Shown here: piece after piece, positions 46,356 to 57,064 of the stretch | How the letters are laid out: each line of letters begins with the position of its first letter | How positions within the stretch are numbered: the stretch's first letter is position 1 | Source: Nemophila menziesii | Taxonomy: Eukaryota; Streptophyta; Magnoliopsida; Boraginales; Hydrophyllaceae | DNA: 64,000 nucleotides | Assembly (NCBI GenBank): GCA_029959085.1 | Contig: JARWIR010000002.1 | Coordinates: 61,682,154-61,746,153, forward strand | Direction of reading: 5' to 3' | Made by a program: the position numbers and the translations under genes | Notes under the pieces: generated by a model | The model's database searches: none | Told to the model about the DNA's origin: nothing | The model's input: the letters and a program-made list of their open reading frames with translations, nothing else

Positions 46356-47962
46356 TCATCGTCTTTTGCAAAGGTGATCATGCCAAAGTCTCCTCGGTGG
46401 TGGTGCCAGAATAAAACTCATATACAAAGCATATACATTTATATTCAAAGTTCTTCTTCTAACCTGTATAGTTAAGAAAAGATTAGATAATACAAATCTT
46501 AGTATCTTAAGTCTTGGTCTTATATACCTTTTGACTAGGTTTCTTGATTTTTGATCCCAACTCATTTGGAGACGGGTGAAGTCTCGGAATACTTGTTTGG
46601 TGGTAAATGAAGTCTGCCTTAGAAGAATCACTCATTGTATATACTGATCTATGACTATTAATTGGTGAACCTGTTCTCATATCATAAGAATCCAAATTTA
46701 GTGGTTTTGTTTTTGTTGTGGAGTTGCTCATAAACTGCAATAAAAAAACGAACATCAAAACCATATATTCTAAATATTCCAACAATCGCATTTGATGCAT
46801 TATATATAACCTGTAGCTTTCATTATCGTCGACAGAAGATGAATCATAAGACCTCATTCTGGTCACTGATAAACCCTTAAGATTAGCAGTCTGTATCCAA
46901 ATTGATGAGTAATTATCGAAATAATATGAAATACCAATAACATAAAAGAGTAAGGGACTTAATATGTACCAAACCTGTTCTTTAAGGTCCTTAGTTTCTG
47001 TATTATCTTTATTTGAGCGTACATCACCAAGCTCAACAGTGTAAACACGTTCCAAAAATTTAAGAGTGTTTATTGTTTCTCCAGTAGCAGCTGGATCCGG
47101 ACTAATGTGAACAAACATAAGCGTCTTAGCTTACCCTCCTACCAAATCAAAAGATAGAAATTAATTGCTAAAACACCCCCTGAACTAACGCATAATGCTA
47201 ATCCAAGTGCATCCTGATGCAACTACGTAATCCTGCTATTCCCGCATGGAATCTGTGCATTCCTTTGCGCAAGAGCAGCTATAAAATCACCTAAAGTTGA
47301 AAGAAATTTATTGATATGTGTAGCCTCCTTTAAACTATCACAACTACCTCAGATTTTTCAACTCTTTCACGTTTAGCTAAATCCACTAAATATATACAAC
47401 CATGAAGAATAAGAATTGTCCTAGAAGTGAGGTCTCTTTCATGAACATGAACAATCAAGCAACTATAGATACATACGTTACATACATATCAAAATTATTC
47501 AATATATATTATCAAAAAATGGTAATTTCACCACTAAAAAATGTAAATATGTATCCTGAGACGACTACTTTGAGCATATATATCTGTAGAACTAAATATA
47601 TGATTCTTATGCCCGAGGTTCATTAAATTCATAACATCATCTGTATATAGTAGATATAACAAGTAATAGATTCGCATCCGGGACATTACTACCGTTCTGG
47701 ATATTATTACGGATTTCTAACGTGTTTAGGAGTTAAGAAAATGCATGATTAAGTAATTTATATATATTGATAATAAAGAAAGTTGATAAGAAAAGGATAT
47801 TTTTTGATTTGACCATCAGAGAGTAAAAGATCTCTAACTTGCTCGTTGTGTATTTCCAACATCTGAACCGAGACTTCATAAGCAACTATGCCTTTCCTTT
47901 CTTAAGAGAATTGAAATAAATCAACTTATGCTCCTTAATTTACTCCCATGATTTTCTTCGGT
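46356..47962 (-). pseudogene. KIN-14-type kinesin relic retaining introns
   Basis: Minus-strand exon traces in kinesin order: 47,962-47,814 (VAYEVSVQMLEIHNEQVRDL), about 47,730-47,557 (LEIRNN, VPDANLLLVIST, DDVMNLMNLGHKNH), 47,462-47,203 (LIVHVHERDLTSRTI, LVDLAKRERVEKSE, ATHINKFLSTLGDFIAALAQ), 47,138-46,975 (MFVHISPDPAATGETINTLK, RVYTVELGDVRSNKD), 46,890-46,811, 46,734-46,528 and 46,463-46,356. These match the second half of a motor domain and the neck-distal region of plant C-terminal or internal-motor KIN-14 proteins. LVDLAGSER, the switch II motif, is altered to LVDLAKRER. In-frame stops replace Tyr, Leu and two Gln codons, and at least one frameshift is present. The P-loop exon is absent or unreadable. 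Intron retention indicates DNA-level duplication, not retroposition. Confidence 0.75.
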
Positions 47963-48394
47963 CTGTGAAAAAATAAATAAAATTTAGTTACATAATTACT
48001 TAGTATTTGCACGGTAACACGTAAAACATTACAATTCTAAAAGTTTAATTGAATCAGTGATCTAAGTGGAAGAATGCACAATTATTAATATTATTAAACC
48101 AAGAAGCAAGAAGAAGGTTGATAAGAAGGCACAAAATGAAAGATTTGTGATCCACTCACCATTTGGACCCTTAATCTTATACCCGGTGAGTTTTAGGTGA
48201 AGTAACTAAAATGCATAAAAACATTAAATGACATGAAAAATGTGTGTTGTTCGCCTCAAACTTAGGAAATGGATCTAAGCCCTTGAATGAGAGGTACCCA
48301 TGTCGTTTAGTATAAGTGCTTCTTAAATGACACAACAAGGTATAATTTTTTTACTAATTGCATATACATTACTTTAAATGTTTGCGTTTTTTAG

Positions 48395-48615
48395 TACTTA
48401 TATGCAATAATTGAATGGAATGATAAATGGGTACATTATATTTGGGATGAATTTGCCATGGGGCAATGTTCATGGAATACGGGAGGTGATAAAAGTATAG
48501 TTGGGGTTCATAGAAAAACATGGAAAGTATTACAGAATTATCCCCAACTAGTTGTGGCTAACATACATCAAACTAGAGTAGGATTTCTGGCAACCGAGCA
48601 ATCAAGTCTATAACC
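48395..48615 (+). pseudogene. Unidentified conserved exon (copy B)
   Basis: After the acceptor-like 'gcgttttttag' a frame of about 70 codons stays open: YLYAIIEWNDKWVHYIWDEF, then CSWNTGGDKSIVGVHRKTW and VANIHQTRVGFLATEQSS, ending in TAA. Copy C (about 52,785-53,075) keeps the frame with one stop and several changes (SWNTRGDKSIVGVHIKTWK, VGYLATEQSS). A small upstream exon-like block, YKCFLNDTT before a GTATAA donor at about 48,350, is also shared. Trp and charged residues give it a real protein look. No family recognised. Confidence 0.4.
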
Positions 48616-49323
48616 ATAGTTTTTCTAAGCACTTTCTCAGTCCGATGTTCATTAGTCATTTCACGAACTCAAATTCCCTTTTAAATCTCAATCAATACAA
48701 TAAAAATTCCATGTCCAACCCAAAAATATATCATCCACATGACTTATCTCATCCCAAAAATTAATACTACATAACCCATAAATGTTGTCTAACAAAAACA
48801 CAACATGTAGCTTAGATAATTATTCCAACGAAAAAACCTTATATAATCACCAATGAATAAATATTGCTTACAAGATCAAAAGTTAGAATTTGAAAAACAT
48901 AAATACAAACTACATATAGTAATGCATACAACACAATTGTGTTGAATATTTTTTGAGATAATTACAATGGAACTTAATTGATCCCCATAAGAAGAATGTA
49001 GACGTGGAGAAGAACTCCCTAAACCTAACATTATTGCTGCACAAGTAAAAAAATTCGTGCTTCTAAATCCTTGTTGAAATTCCATGATCCAAGACCTTAA
49101 CTTGACTTTTCCTTTGGGAACAAAATATGATGGTAGTATAAGTTATCACATGGATGAATGACACCATAAAACCAAAGAATTGATTATTGCAAGACGTACC
49201 ATTATAGCGCCCCCACTATACTTCATTGGATGCAACATTGAAAAAAATACAAAGAAACAACTTTGTTGATACCGTCTACATGAAATAAATATTCAAAGGT
49301 TTAGGTCGTAAATGTTTAAATAC

Positions 49324-49434
49324 CTTGAGTTGACATCTCTGTTCACGGTCCCACATGATTCGAAATGTAGTTGGACTTGTTTAGGTATGCTATTCATCAA
49401 ATTCTCATACATGGAACCACCAAGGAGGACTTAA
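49324..49434 (-). pseudogene. Nuclear poly(A)-binding-protein (PABN) RRM fragment, copy B
   Basis: The minus-strand frame reads LGGSMYENLMNSIPKQVQLH and FESCGTVNR, ending at an AAG|GTATTT donor. It fits the start of the PABN RRM, where the first strand '(R)S(I/V)(Y/F)VGN' is followed by 'P.EVQ.HF..CGTV.RVTI'. The P-x-x-VQ-x-HF-x-x-CGTV-x-R run is very specific. The first strand is shortened by about two residues. The remainder of the RRM (RNP1, 'KGFAYVEF') is not found downstream. PABN binds poly(A) tails in the nucleus; this is only a relic. Confidence 0.55.
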
Positions 49435-49619
49435 TGGGTAAGCGCATTAAAACACGTCCTATAAAAGATTCTTCTTTCTAATAAACAGACCACATGAAAA
49501 ATAAGTCTTTTCAATAGAGTAAAACAATAAACTACAACAAAATAATATTTAATAATTATATATTCTTACATCATCATTTGATGGGGCACCAAAGAGAGGT
49601 ATGCCCATAACTTCTACAC

Positions 49620-50199
49620 GGTGGAGGTTGTATGACTGGTCATTATGCTAGAGAGTGTAATGAGATAGTTGGTGTAAACCTGGGCATTATGCTAGAGAAT
49701 GCGAGGAATACTCTGTTCGTAATGATGTTGAGTGTTACTAGTATAAGAAGACTGGTCATTATTCTAGGGAGTGTAAAGAAAGTGTTGTTGCTGTTAATGG
49801 TGTTGAATGTTACAGGTGCAGGAAACCCGGTCACTATTTTAAGAAGTGTAATGAGAGTGTTGTTGCTATTAATTGTGTTGAATGTTACCGTTGAGGAAAG
49901 AAAGGTCATTATTCTAGGGAGTGTGAGGAGGAAATTGTGGATGGTAATGGAGGAGGAGAGGTGGTATTGGAATTGGCCACAAATCTCAAGAATGTACCAG
50001 CATCGACCCTAAAAATGGATGCTATAACTGTGGGAAGGAAGGGCATCGATCGAGAGATTGCCCTAAAGAAACCATCAATGGTGGTTATAGCTTGTGTTGT
50101 AGTTTCTTCAATCTGGGCAGATTTCGCAATGGCCGGAATAATTCTTGTTTCAACTGAGGGGAGACGGGGAACTCTGCAAGGGATTACACTGACCGTTAA
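49620..50199 (+). pseudogene. CCHC zinc-knuckle protein relic, copy B
   Basis: At least six knuckles can be traced: TGHYARECNE (start lost), GHYARECEE, CY-stop-YKKTGHYSREC, CYRCRKPGHYFKKC (intact), CYR-stop-GKKGHYSREC, CYNCGKEGHRSRDC (intact in another frame), then a C-terminal GDTGN-like remnant before the shared TAA at 50,197-50,199. Linkers such as ESVVAVNGVE and ESVVAINCVE are repeated, so the ancestral protein had a tandem knuckle array longer than copy A shows. Two TGA/TAG stops and at least two frameshifts are present. 'gcccataacttctac' occurs both before (49,602) and after (50,287) this block. Confidence 0.72.
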
Positions 50200-51951
50200 A
50201 AATTAAAGAAAACGTAATAACCGTAATCCAATATTATATGAATTTTCTTTACAATTTCAGTTTTTCGTTATTATTTTATATTGAATGCCCATAACTTCTA
50301 CCATACACAACAAATGAGGACATGACCAAATGCAAACTCGGATATTAACAATAACTAAAAATTTATACAATATTAACAATCAAAATCTTTTCAATACCAT
50401 CAAAATTCACAATTTCTTGTCGGGAATTGACTCTGTATCAAAGTAGTTGAGTCATGTATAATGGACATAAACATGCCAAAATTACTAGATTCAAATATTA
50501 GATACAGACCATGATCCATAATGCAGAAATGAAAAAATATTATAATATTGACACAAATCAATCATCACATGCATATTTACTACGTCCATTATTAAGCAAA
50601 AACATTCTAAGAATGTAGGTCTTCAGATTGCAATATTCTTTGATTAAGTTGTGGTATGAGCTTTACTCAATACACATGTCATAATATATGTGTATTGTAC
50701 TATTTTTATTCAAGTAAACTTAGTAATTTAAGTGAAACCCAGTAGCACCATAGTAGCATGCATCATAACTTAGTAATCAAACAATATAATAGGGCTCAAG
50801 AATAAAAAAAATTAAGACTTTCTTAGAGTACATATATCAAAACAAATTTCTGATAGCTATCAAAACAAATTAATGATAGCTATTTATCCTTTGTGTGCAA
50901 TAATGTTAAAAAGGAAAAGAGGTTTCGTTAAAACACATATATTAACACAATGAAAAAAATTTAATTTATGAAAAATTTCATTACCTGGTTATTTTAAGCT
51001 TTAATGCTTGGGCAAGAGCTTTCATAAAAGCAAAACACCAAAAGTCATGATATCAATAAAATAATATATTGAGGTAAAATATTTGATAACAACCCATTAA
51101 TACAAAGGATACAAGTACAAAGGGCTTTATATAATACTTATTACTTACAAATAGATTTCTCCATTGAAATGACATGACCAACAACTTGTGAAGTAAACAA
51201 CTAAATCAGAAATACATGAAATAAATAAAACATTCTAAATAAAAACTTAGATATTTACTTAAAATTCAATTTAAAAGTTCAACAAATTATAAAGTTCTAA
51301 TAAAAAACAACAATCACCAACAATTCAAACTTAAATTTTTACCGCTTATAACCCATTGATAATGTTGCACAATTTACTGTTTTATAAACCAAATCAATAA
51401 TTTATTTTAAATTTCCCAATTATGTATTAATCTCAGATTACATATCAAACATACATTTTTTTATAGAAAATTACAATAATAATTGAAAACAGTTTTGGTA
51501 TTCAAGTTTTATTTTACAATTTAAAAAATAAATAAAAATTGTAAAAAACATGATATAATCAGATAAAAATAATTACCAATTTCATAATATTTTAAATTGT
51601 TTATGATATAGCAACAACATATTTCAACAATTGCAGCATTTGTTTGTAACACTGAAGTAAACTGATTTTGAGATCCGTTTTTTTTTTCTTTCTTTTTAGT
51701 TTATCTGCTTTTCCCACTTTATCCATGAATGGTTGTTCGAAACTATTGAATTTCTCACTTATTCAATAAATACTAGTAATGGATGAAAAGTGAAAGTTTT
51801 TAAAATATAGGAAGCGAGATAGAGAGGCGAAGAAACGAGATAGGTTTTTAGGTTTTTTTTGTGGGTAGGTTTTAGGTTGTTAATTTTTTTTTTGGGTTTT
51901 TTTCAATTTCGTTGGGCTTAAACTATTGAGTTTTAAGTGTATGTTTGACAA

Positions 51952-52187
51952 GGCCGTTTTGAAAGATTTTTTTTCTTTAAAAACGTTTGAATTTTTTTTA
52001 AATGATTAAAAGTATTTTTTATCCTAGAAAACATATTTTTTAGGAAAAGTACTAAATTTTTTATTGTTAAAAATGCACTTAAAATTATTATAAATTTCAA
52101 AAAAAAAATTGGTAATTTTTTTAAAATTTAAATTTTAATCTAAAAATGTTTTTTACTCTAAAGTAATAAGCACTTCCAAACTAGGCC
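51952..52187. mobile_element. hAT-like MITE, copy B
   Basis: Same element and position as 43,401-43,632 in copy A: left ggccgttttgaaag, right, complemented, ggcctagtttggaagtgctt. Confidence 0.6.
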
Positions 52188-52409
52188 TAATTTTGATACA
52201 AAGGAATAGATAATCAACACGCGATTACACGTGGTCGGTGTTATTTGGGTCAATCTTAAGCTAGTGATGGCTTATTTGACATCCAGGTTGCTACATTCAT
52301 GGAGACTCTTGGATTGGTTTTCCATAACTTTATTTTCACGATTTAGGTGGCTCGCATTTCATTCGCGCTATAGTAGTAATCTCTTTTCCTTTCTTTCTTA
52401 TGTTTTAAG

Positions 52410-52703
52410 ATATTTGAGTTCACCAGATTATCTCTTTCCTACACATGATTTAGCAACAGTTGGAAAAGTTACCTTATTCAAGAATTCCAATATGTGTTTA
52501 TTTTTTATATAAGAAGCATACCATGAGTATAATTATATTTAATAGTGCGCATGTTATCCTTATAGAATGTGCAATAGCTAAGCTTTACGGTGGAGAAACA
52601 ATGTCCAAAGCCGCCTAGTATTGGCGAGATTTTTGGACAGCAACAGGGCAACCATGGTGAGCAAGAAGCAACTGCGATGGCTTTGAGTAGATCCAAGCTT
52701 TAG
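52410..52703 (+). pseudogene. Conserved plus-strand exon relics, unidentified (copy B)
   Basis: Counterpart of 43,860-44,160. SPDYLFPTHDLATVGKVTLF at about 52,418-52,480 is uninterrupted, and CPKPPSIGEIFGQQQGNHGE with QEATAMALSRSKL runs to a TAG at 52,701-52,703 that overlaps the junction with copy C. Confidence 0.4.
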
Positions 52704-52784
52704 TATAAGTGCTTGTTAAATGACACAACCCAAGGTATAATTTTTTTACTAACTGCGTATACATTACTCTAAATGTTTTCATTT

Positions 52785-53078
52785 TCGAGTACTTATATGC
52801 AATAATCAAATGGAATGATAAATGGGTGCATTATTTTTAGGATAAATTTGCCATGTGGCTATGTTCATGGAATACGAGAGGTGATAAAAGTATAGTTGGG
52901 GTTCATATAAAAACATGGAAAGTATTACTGAATTATCCCCAACTAACCGTGGCAAACATACAACAAAGTGGAGTAGGATATCTGGCAACTGAGCAATCAA
53001 GCCGACAACCACATTTTTTTCTAAGCACTCTCTCAATCCGATATTCAATAGTCATTTCACCAACTCAAATTCTATTTT
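52785..53078 (+). pseudogene. Unidentified conserved exon (copy C)
   Basis: Counterpart of 48,395-48,615: NDKWVHYF, stop, DKFAMWLCSWNTRGDKSIVG and VANIQQSGVGYLATEQSS. Here the frame stays open beyond ATEQSS, where copy B has a stop. Confidence 0.4.
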
Positions 53079-53730
53079 AAATCTCAATCAATACAATAAA
53101 AACTCCATGTCCAACCCAAAAATATATCATCCAGATCACTTATCACTTATCTCGTACCAGAACTTAATAATACACAACCCATAAATGTTGTCTAACAAAA
53201 ACACAACATTTAGCTTAGATAATCATTCCAACAAAAAAACCTTATATAATCACCAATGAATAAATATTACTGGCAAGATCAAAAGTTAGAAGTTGAACAA
53301 CATAAATACAAACTACATATAGTAATGCATACAACACAATTGAGTGGAATATTTTTTCAGATAATTACAAAGGAACTTAATTGATCCCCATAAGAAGAAT
53401 GTAGACCCGGAGAAGAACTGCCCTAAACCTAACATTATTGCTTTACAAGTAAACTCTTTTGTGCTTTTAAATCCTTGTTGAAATGCCATGATCCACACCC
53501 TTAGCTTGACTTTTCCTTAAGGAACAAAATATGATGGTAGTATAAGTTATCACATGGATTAATGACACCATAAAACCAAAGAATTGATTATTGCAAGACT
53601 TACCATTATAGCACTCCCACTATACTTCATTGGATGCCTGAACCTTGACAAAATGACAAAGGAAAACCTTTATTAACACCTTCTACATGAAATAAATATT
53701 CAAAGGTTAAGTTTGTAAATGTTTAATTAC

Positions 53731-53835
53731 CTTGAGTTGACATCTCTTTTCAGGGTCCGACATGATTAGAAATGTCGTTGGACTTGTTCAGGTATGCTAT
53801 TCATCAAATTCTCATACATGGAACCACCAAGGAGG
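53731..53835 (-). pseudogene. PABN RRM fragment, copy C
   Basis: The minus-strand frame gives LLGGSMYENLMNSIPEQVQR, HF, stop, SCRTLKRDVNS before an AAG|GTAATT donor. It keeps P-E-x-V-Q-x-HF but is more decayed than copy B: a TAA stop replaces the Glu codon, and CGTVNR has become CRTLKR. The pairing with copy B supports the PABN reading. Confidence 0.5.
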
Positions 53836-53837
53836 AC

Positions 53838-54284
53838 TAATTGAAAGCACATATTTTAGGTGCTAAGCGTTTTGTGCTTTATATCAGAATAATAATTAAA
53901 GATAAACTTATAGTAGATATTGGTCAAGCTTTTGTTGTTGGTTATGACGAGATACCAAAATTTATGGATAGTTTCTACGAGAATAGATCTGAAAAAGCAG
54001 AGAAGTTAGTTGAAAACTACATTGCTAGTTTGATAGAATCACATTCATATACAAACGCAATATCACTTCTACAACACTTCAATATTCGTCACTTTATGAA
54101 ATATTGGAGTTTAATAATCTCAAAGCTGCGGAAAAATTGTTGGAGATCTTCACCTGAAGAGAGATTTTCCATATATTATTAAGCATAAGAAGTTAAAAAT
54201 GGAATAATGAGAACTCTGAATACATTAGATTATCAATCATTAAAAGATGCACGGAAAGTAAATACAATATTACCTTTTTTGATT
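53838..54284 (+). pseudogene. Mut7-like 3'-5' exonuclease N-terminal fragment, tentative
   Basis: Found only in copy C. A 113-codon frame from 53,841 includes FVVGYDEIPKFMDSF, EKAEKLVENYIASLIESHSY and TNAISLLQHFNIRH. After a one-base shift the next residues read SLYEILEFNNLKAAEKLLEI before a TGA. The order 'FV..LIES.SY..A..LL.HF.I......LL.....N...A.KW' resembles the alpha-helical N-terminal region of plant exonuclease mut-7 homologues, upstream of the DEDD nuclease domain. No nuclease domain follows. The assignment is from memory of the helical repeat pattern and could be wrong; the fragment clearly looks like real protein. Confidence 0.4.
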
Positions 54285-54599
54285 CAGCATTAAAATGGGT
54301 CAGTATTAAAACACGCCTAGCTGAAGCTATAAAAAGATTCTTCTTTCTGATAAACAAAACACATGAAAAATAAGCCTTTTCAATAGAGTAAAACAATAAA
54401 CTACAACAATATAATATTTAATAATTATATTTTCTTACAATATCATCATCTGATGGGTAACCAAAGAGAGAATATTGATGGTGAATTATATATCTTGAAT
54501 ACTATATAAAGATATACAAATTAGATTCGTATTTGAAATACAAACTTATGGAATTACAAGTTTTTATTTTTCACTAATTTTACACGAGTAGGGTAATAC

Positions 54600-56230
54600 A
54601 ACCGGAACAGTGGTGGTGGTATGCCCATAACTGCTACCATACACAATTATTTGCACAAATGAGGACATGATCAAATGCACATGAATCTCGGATATAAACA
54701 TTAACTAAATATTTATACAATATTAACATTCAACGTCTTTTCAATACCATCGAAATTCACAATTTTTTGTCAGGTTAAGTCATTTATAATGGAAATAAAC
54801 ATGTCAAGATTACTATATTCAAATATTAGATACATACAATGATCCATAATGCAAAAATGGAAAAGTATAATAATATTGACACAAATCAATCGTCACGTGC
54901 ATATTTAATACGTCCATTATTATGAAAAAAACATTCTAGGAATGTAGGTCTTCAAATTGCAATATTTTTTGATTAAGTTGTGGTATGAGCTTTACTCAAC
55001 ACACATGTCATAATATACGGTACTATTTTTATTCAAGTTAACTTAGTAATGTAAGTGAAACCCAGTAGACCATAGTAGCATGCATCATAACTTAGTAATC
55101 ATATATAATAAGGCTCGAGAATAAAAAAAATTAAGACTTTCTTAAACTACATATATCAAAACAAATTTCTGATAGCTATTTATCCTTTGTGTGTAATAGT
55201 CTCAAAAAGGAAAAGAGATTTCGTTAAAGCACATATATTAACACATTGAAAAGAATTTAATTTATGAAAATTTTCATTACCTAGTTATTTTAAGCTTTAA
55301 TGCTTGGGCAGGAGCTTTCATAAAAGAAAAACACCAAAAGTCCTAATATCAATAAAACAATATAGTGAGGTAAAAATTTCGATAACAACCCATAAATACA
55401 AAAGATCCAAGTACAAAGGGTTTCATATAATAAGTATTACTTACAAATATCTTTCTAGGTTGAAATGACATGACCAACGACTAAACAACTCAATCAGAAA
55501 TGCATGAAATAAATATAACATGCTAAATAAAAACTTAGATATATACTTAAAATTCAATTTGAAATTTCAACAAATTATAAAGTTCTAATAAAAAACTAGA
55601 ATCACCAACAATTCAAAGTTAAATTTTTACCGCTTATAACGCATCCATAATGTTGCACAATTTACTGTTTTATAAATGTAATCAATAATTTATTTTCAAT
55701 TTCCCAATCACTCCTATTAATCTCAGATTATATATCAAACATACATTTTTTATAGAAAATTATAATAATAATTGTAACAATTTTAATATTCAAGTTATAT
55801 TTTACAATTTAAAAAATAAAAAAAACATGATAAAATCAGATAAATTAATTACCAATTTTATAATATTTCAAAGTGGTTATGATATAGCAACAACATCTTT
55901 CACCAATTGCAACATCAGTTTGTAACTCTGAAGTAAACTGATTTTGATATCCGTTTTTCTTTTTCTTTCTCTTTCTTTTATCTGTTTTCCTAGCTTTATC
56001 CATGAATGGTTGCTCAAAACTATTGAATTATTCACTGATTTGATAAATACTAGTAATGGATGAAAAGTGAAAGTTTATAAACTACAGGAAGAGAGAGGCG
56101 AAGAATTGATGGTAGGTTTTTAGGTTGTTATTTTTTATTGGTAGGAAGGTTTTAGGTTGTTAAAATCTTTTTTTAGGCCTTTTTTCAATTTCTTTGGGTT
56201 TAAACTATTGAGTTTTAATTGTATGCTTGA
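54600..56230. other. Copy C interior without the zinc-knuckle block
   Basis: 'ggtatgcccataactgctac' at 54,618 is followed at once by the sequence that in A and B comes after the zinc-knuckle relic ('catacacaa...gaggacatga'). The minus-strand exons are still present (near 55,290 DFWCFSFMKAPAQALKLKIT, and 55,465). The rest is non-coding AT-rich sequence aligned with copies A and B. Confidence 0.7.
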
Positions 56231-56232
56231 CA

Positions 56233-56413
56233 TGCCGGTTTGAAAGTTTTTTTTGAAAAATGTTTAAAAGTATTTTTTTACCCTAGAAAACATTTTATTT
56301 AGGAAAAGTACTAAATATGTTATTGTTAAAAAAACACTTAAAGTTATTATAAATAACATAATAAGCACTTCTAAAATGTTTTTACTCTAAAATAAGCACA
56401 TCCAAACTAGGCC
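56233..56413. mobile_element. hAT-like MITE, copy C
   Basis: Same termini as in copies A and B (left gccggtttgaaag, right complemented ggcctagtttggatgtgctt) with an internal deletion of about 50 bp. Confidence 0.55.
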
Positions 56414-57064
56414 TAATTTTGATACAAAGGAATAGCTAATCAACACGCGATTACACATGGTCTGTGTTATTTGGGTCAAGCCTAAGCTAGTGATGGTTTA
56501 GGTTGGGGGATTTTTGCCATCCAGGGTGCTACATTCATGGAGACTCTTGGATTTGTTTTCCACAACTTTATTTTCACGATTTAGCTGGCTCGCGTTTCAT
56601 TCGCGACTATAATAGTATTCTCTTTTCCTTTCTTTCTTATGTTTTAAGATATTTCAGTTCACCAGATTATCTCGTGCCTACACATGATTCAGCAGCAGTT
56701 GGAAAAGTTACCTTATTCAAGAATTCCAATATGTGTTTATTTTTAATATCACGAAGCATACCATAAGTATAATCATATTTAATAGTTTTCATGTTATCCT
56801 TATATAATGCGCATTGGCTAAGCTTTACGGTGGAGCAATAATGTCCAAAGCCGAGCAACATGGCAACCATGGTGAGTAAGGAGCAACCACGATGGCTTTG
56901 TATAGATCTGAACTTTAATGGCCATGTAGATTTTGATATTTCTAGCGTGTTGTAAGTAGGATGGAAACAATTTTTTTAATGATATCGAAAACCATAATCA
57001 TTTAATTTAATTTAAAAGTATAACTAACTGTTTAACCATCGGTTACGATTTTCAAAACCATAAC

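Larger units (their letters stand above)
48318..52701. repeat. Copy B of the segmental repeat (tandem unit 1)
   Basis: The unit starts at 'agtataagtgcttcttaaat' and ends at 'gatccaagcttta', where copy C starts with the same 'agtataagtgcttgttaaat'. The order within the unit is: unidentified exon, PABN-like relic (minus), zinc-knuckle relic (plus), minus-strand exons, hAT-like MITE, plus-strand exons. It is a direct tandem of about 4.4 kb with copy C. Copy B lacks the Mutator-like insertion of copy A and the Mut7-like piece of copy C. Confidence 0.85.
52702..57064. repeat. Copy C of the segmental repeat (tandem unit 2)
   Basis: Starts directly at the end of copy B and follows the same order. 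Differences from B: an extra 450-bp piece at 53,838-54,284, an extra 150 bp at about 54,471-54,615, absence of the zinc-knuckle block, and a shortened final exon. It extends about 150 bp beyond the B endpoint, in sequence shared with copy A ('gaaaaccataatcatttaat'). Confidence 0.85.

Noticed and set aside
49632..50206. Two long plus-strand frames rich in Val/Leu over copy B
   Set aside because: They are out of frame with the CCHC motifs. The same pattern appears in copy A, and the knuckles identify the true frame.
53313..53498. Minus-strand frame starting MWIMAFQQGFKSTK, similar at 48,876-49,085
   Set aside because: Readable in both copies, but the frames diverge after about 20 residues and I cannot link it to PABN or any other family, so I do not call it as a gene.
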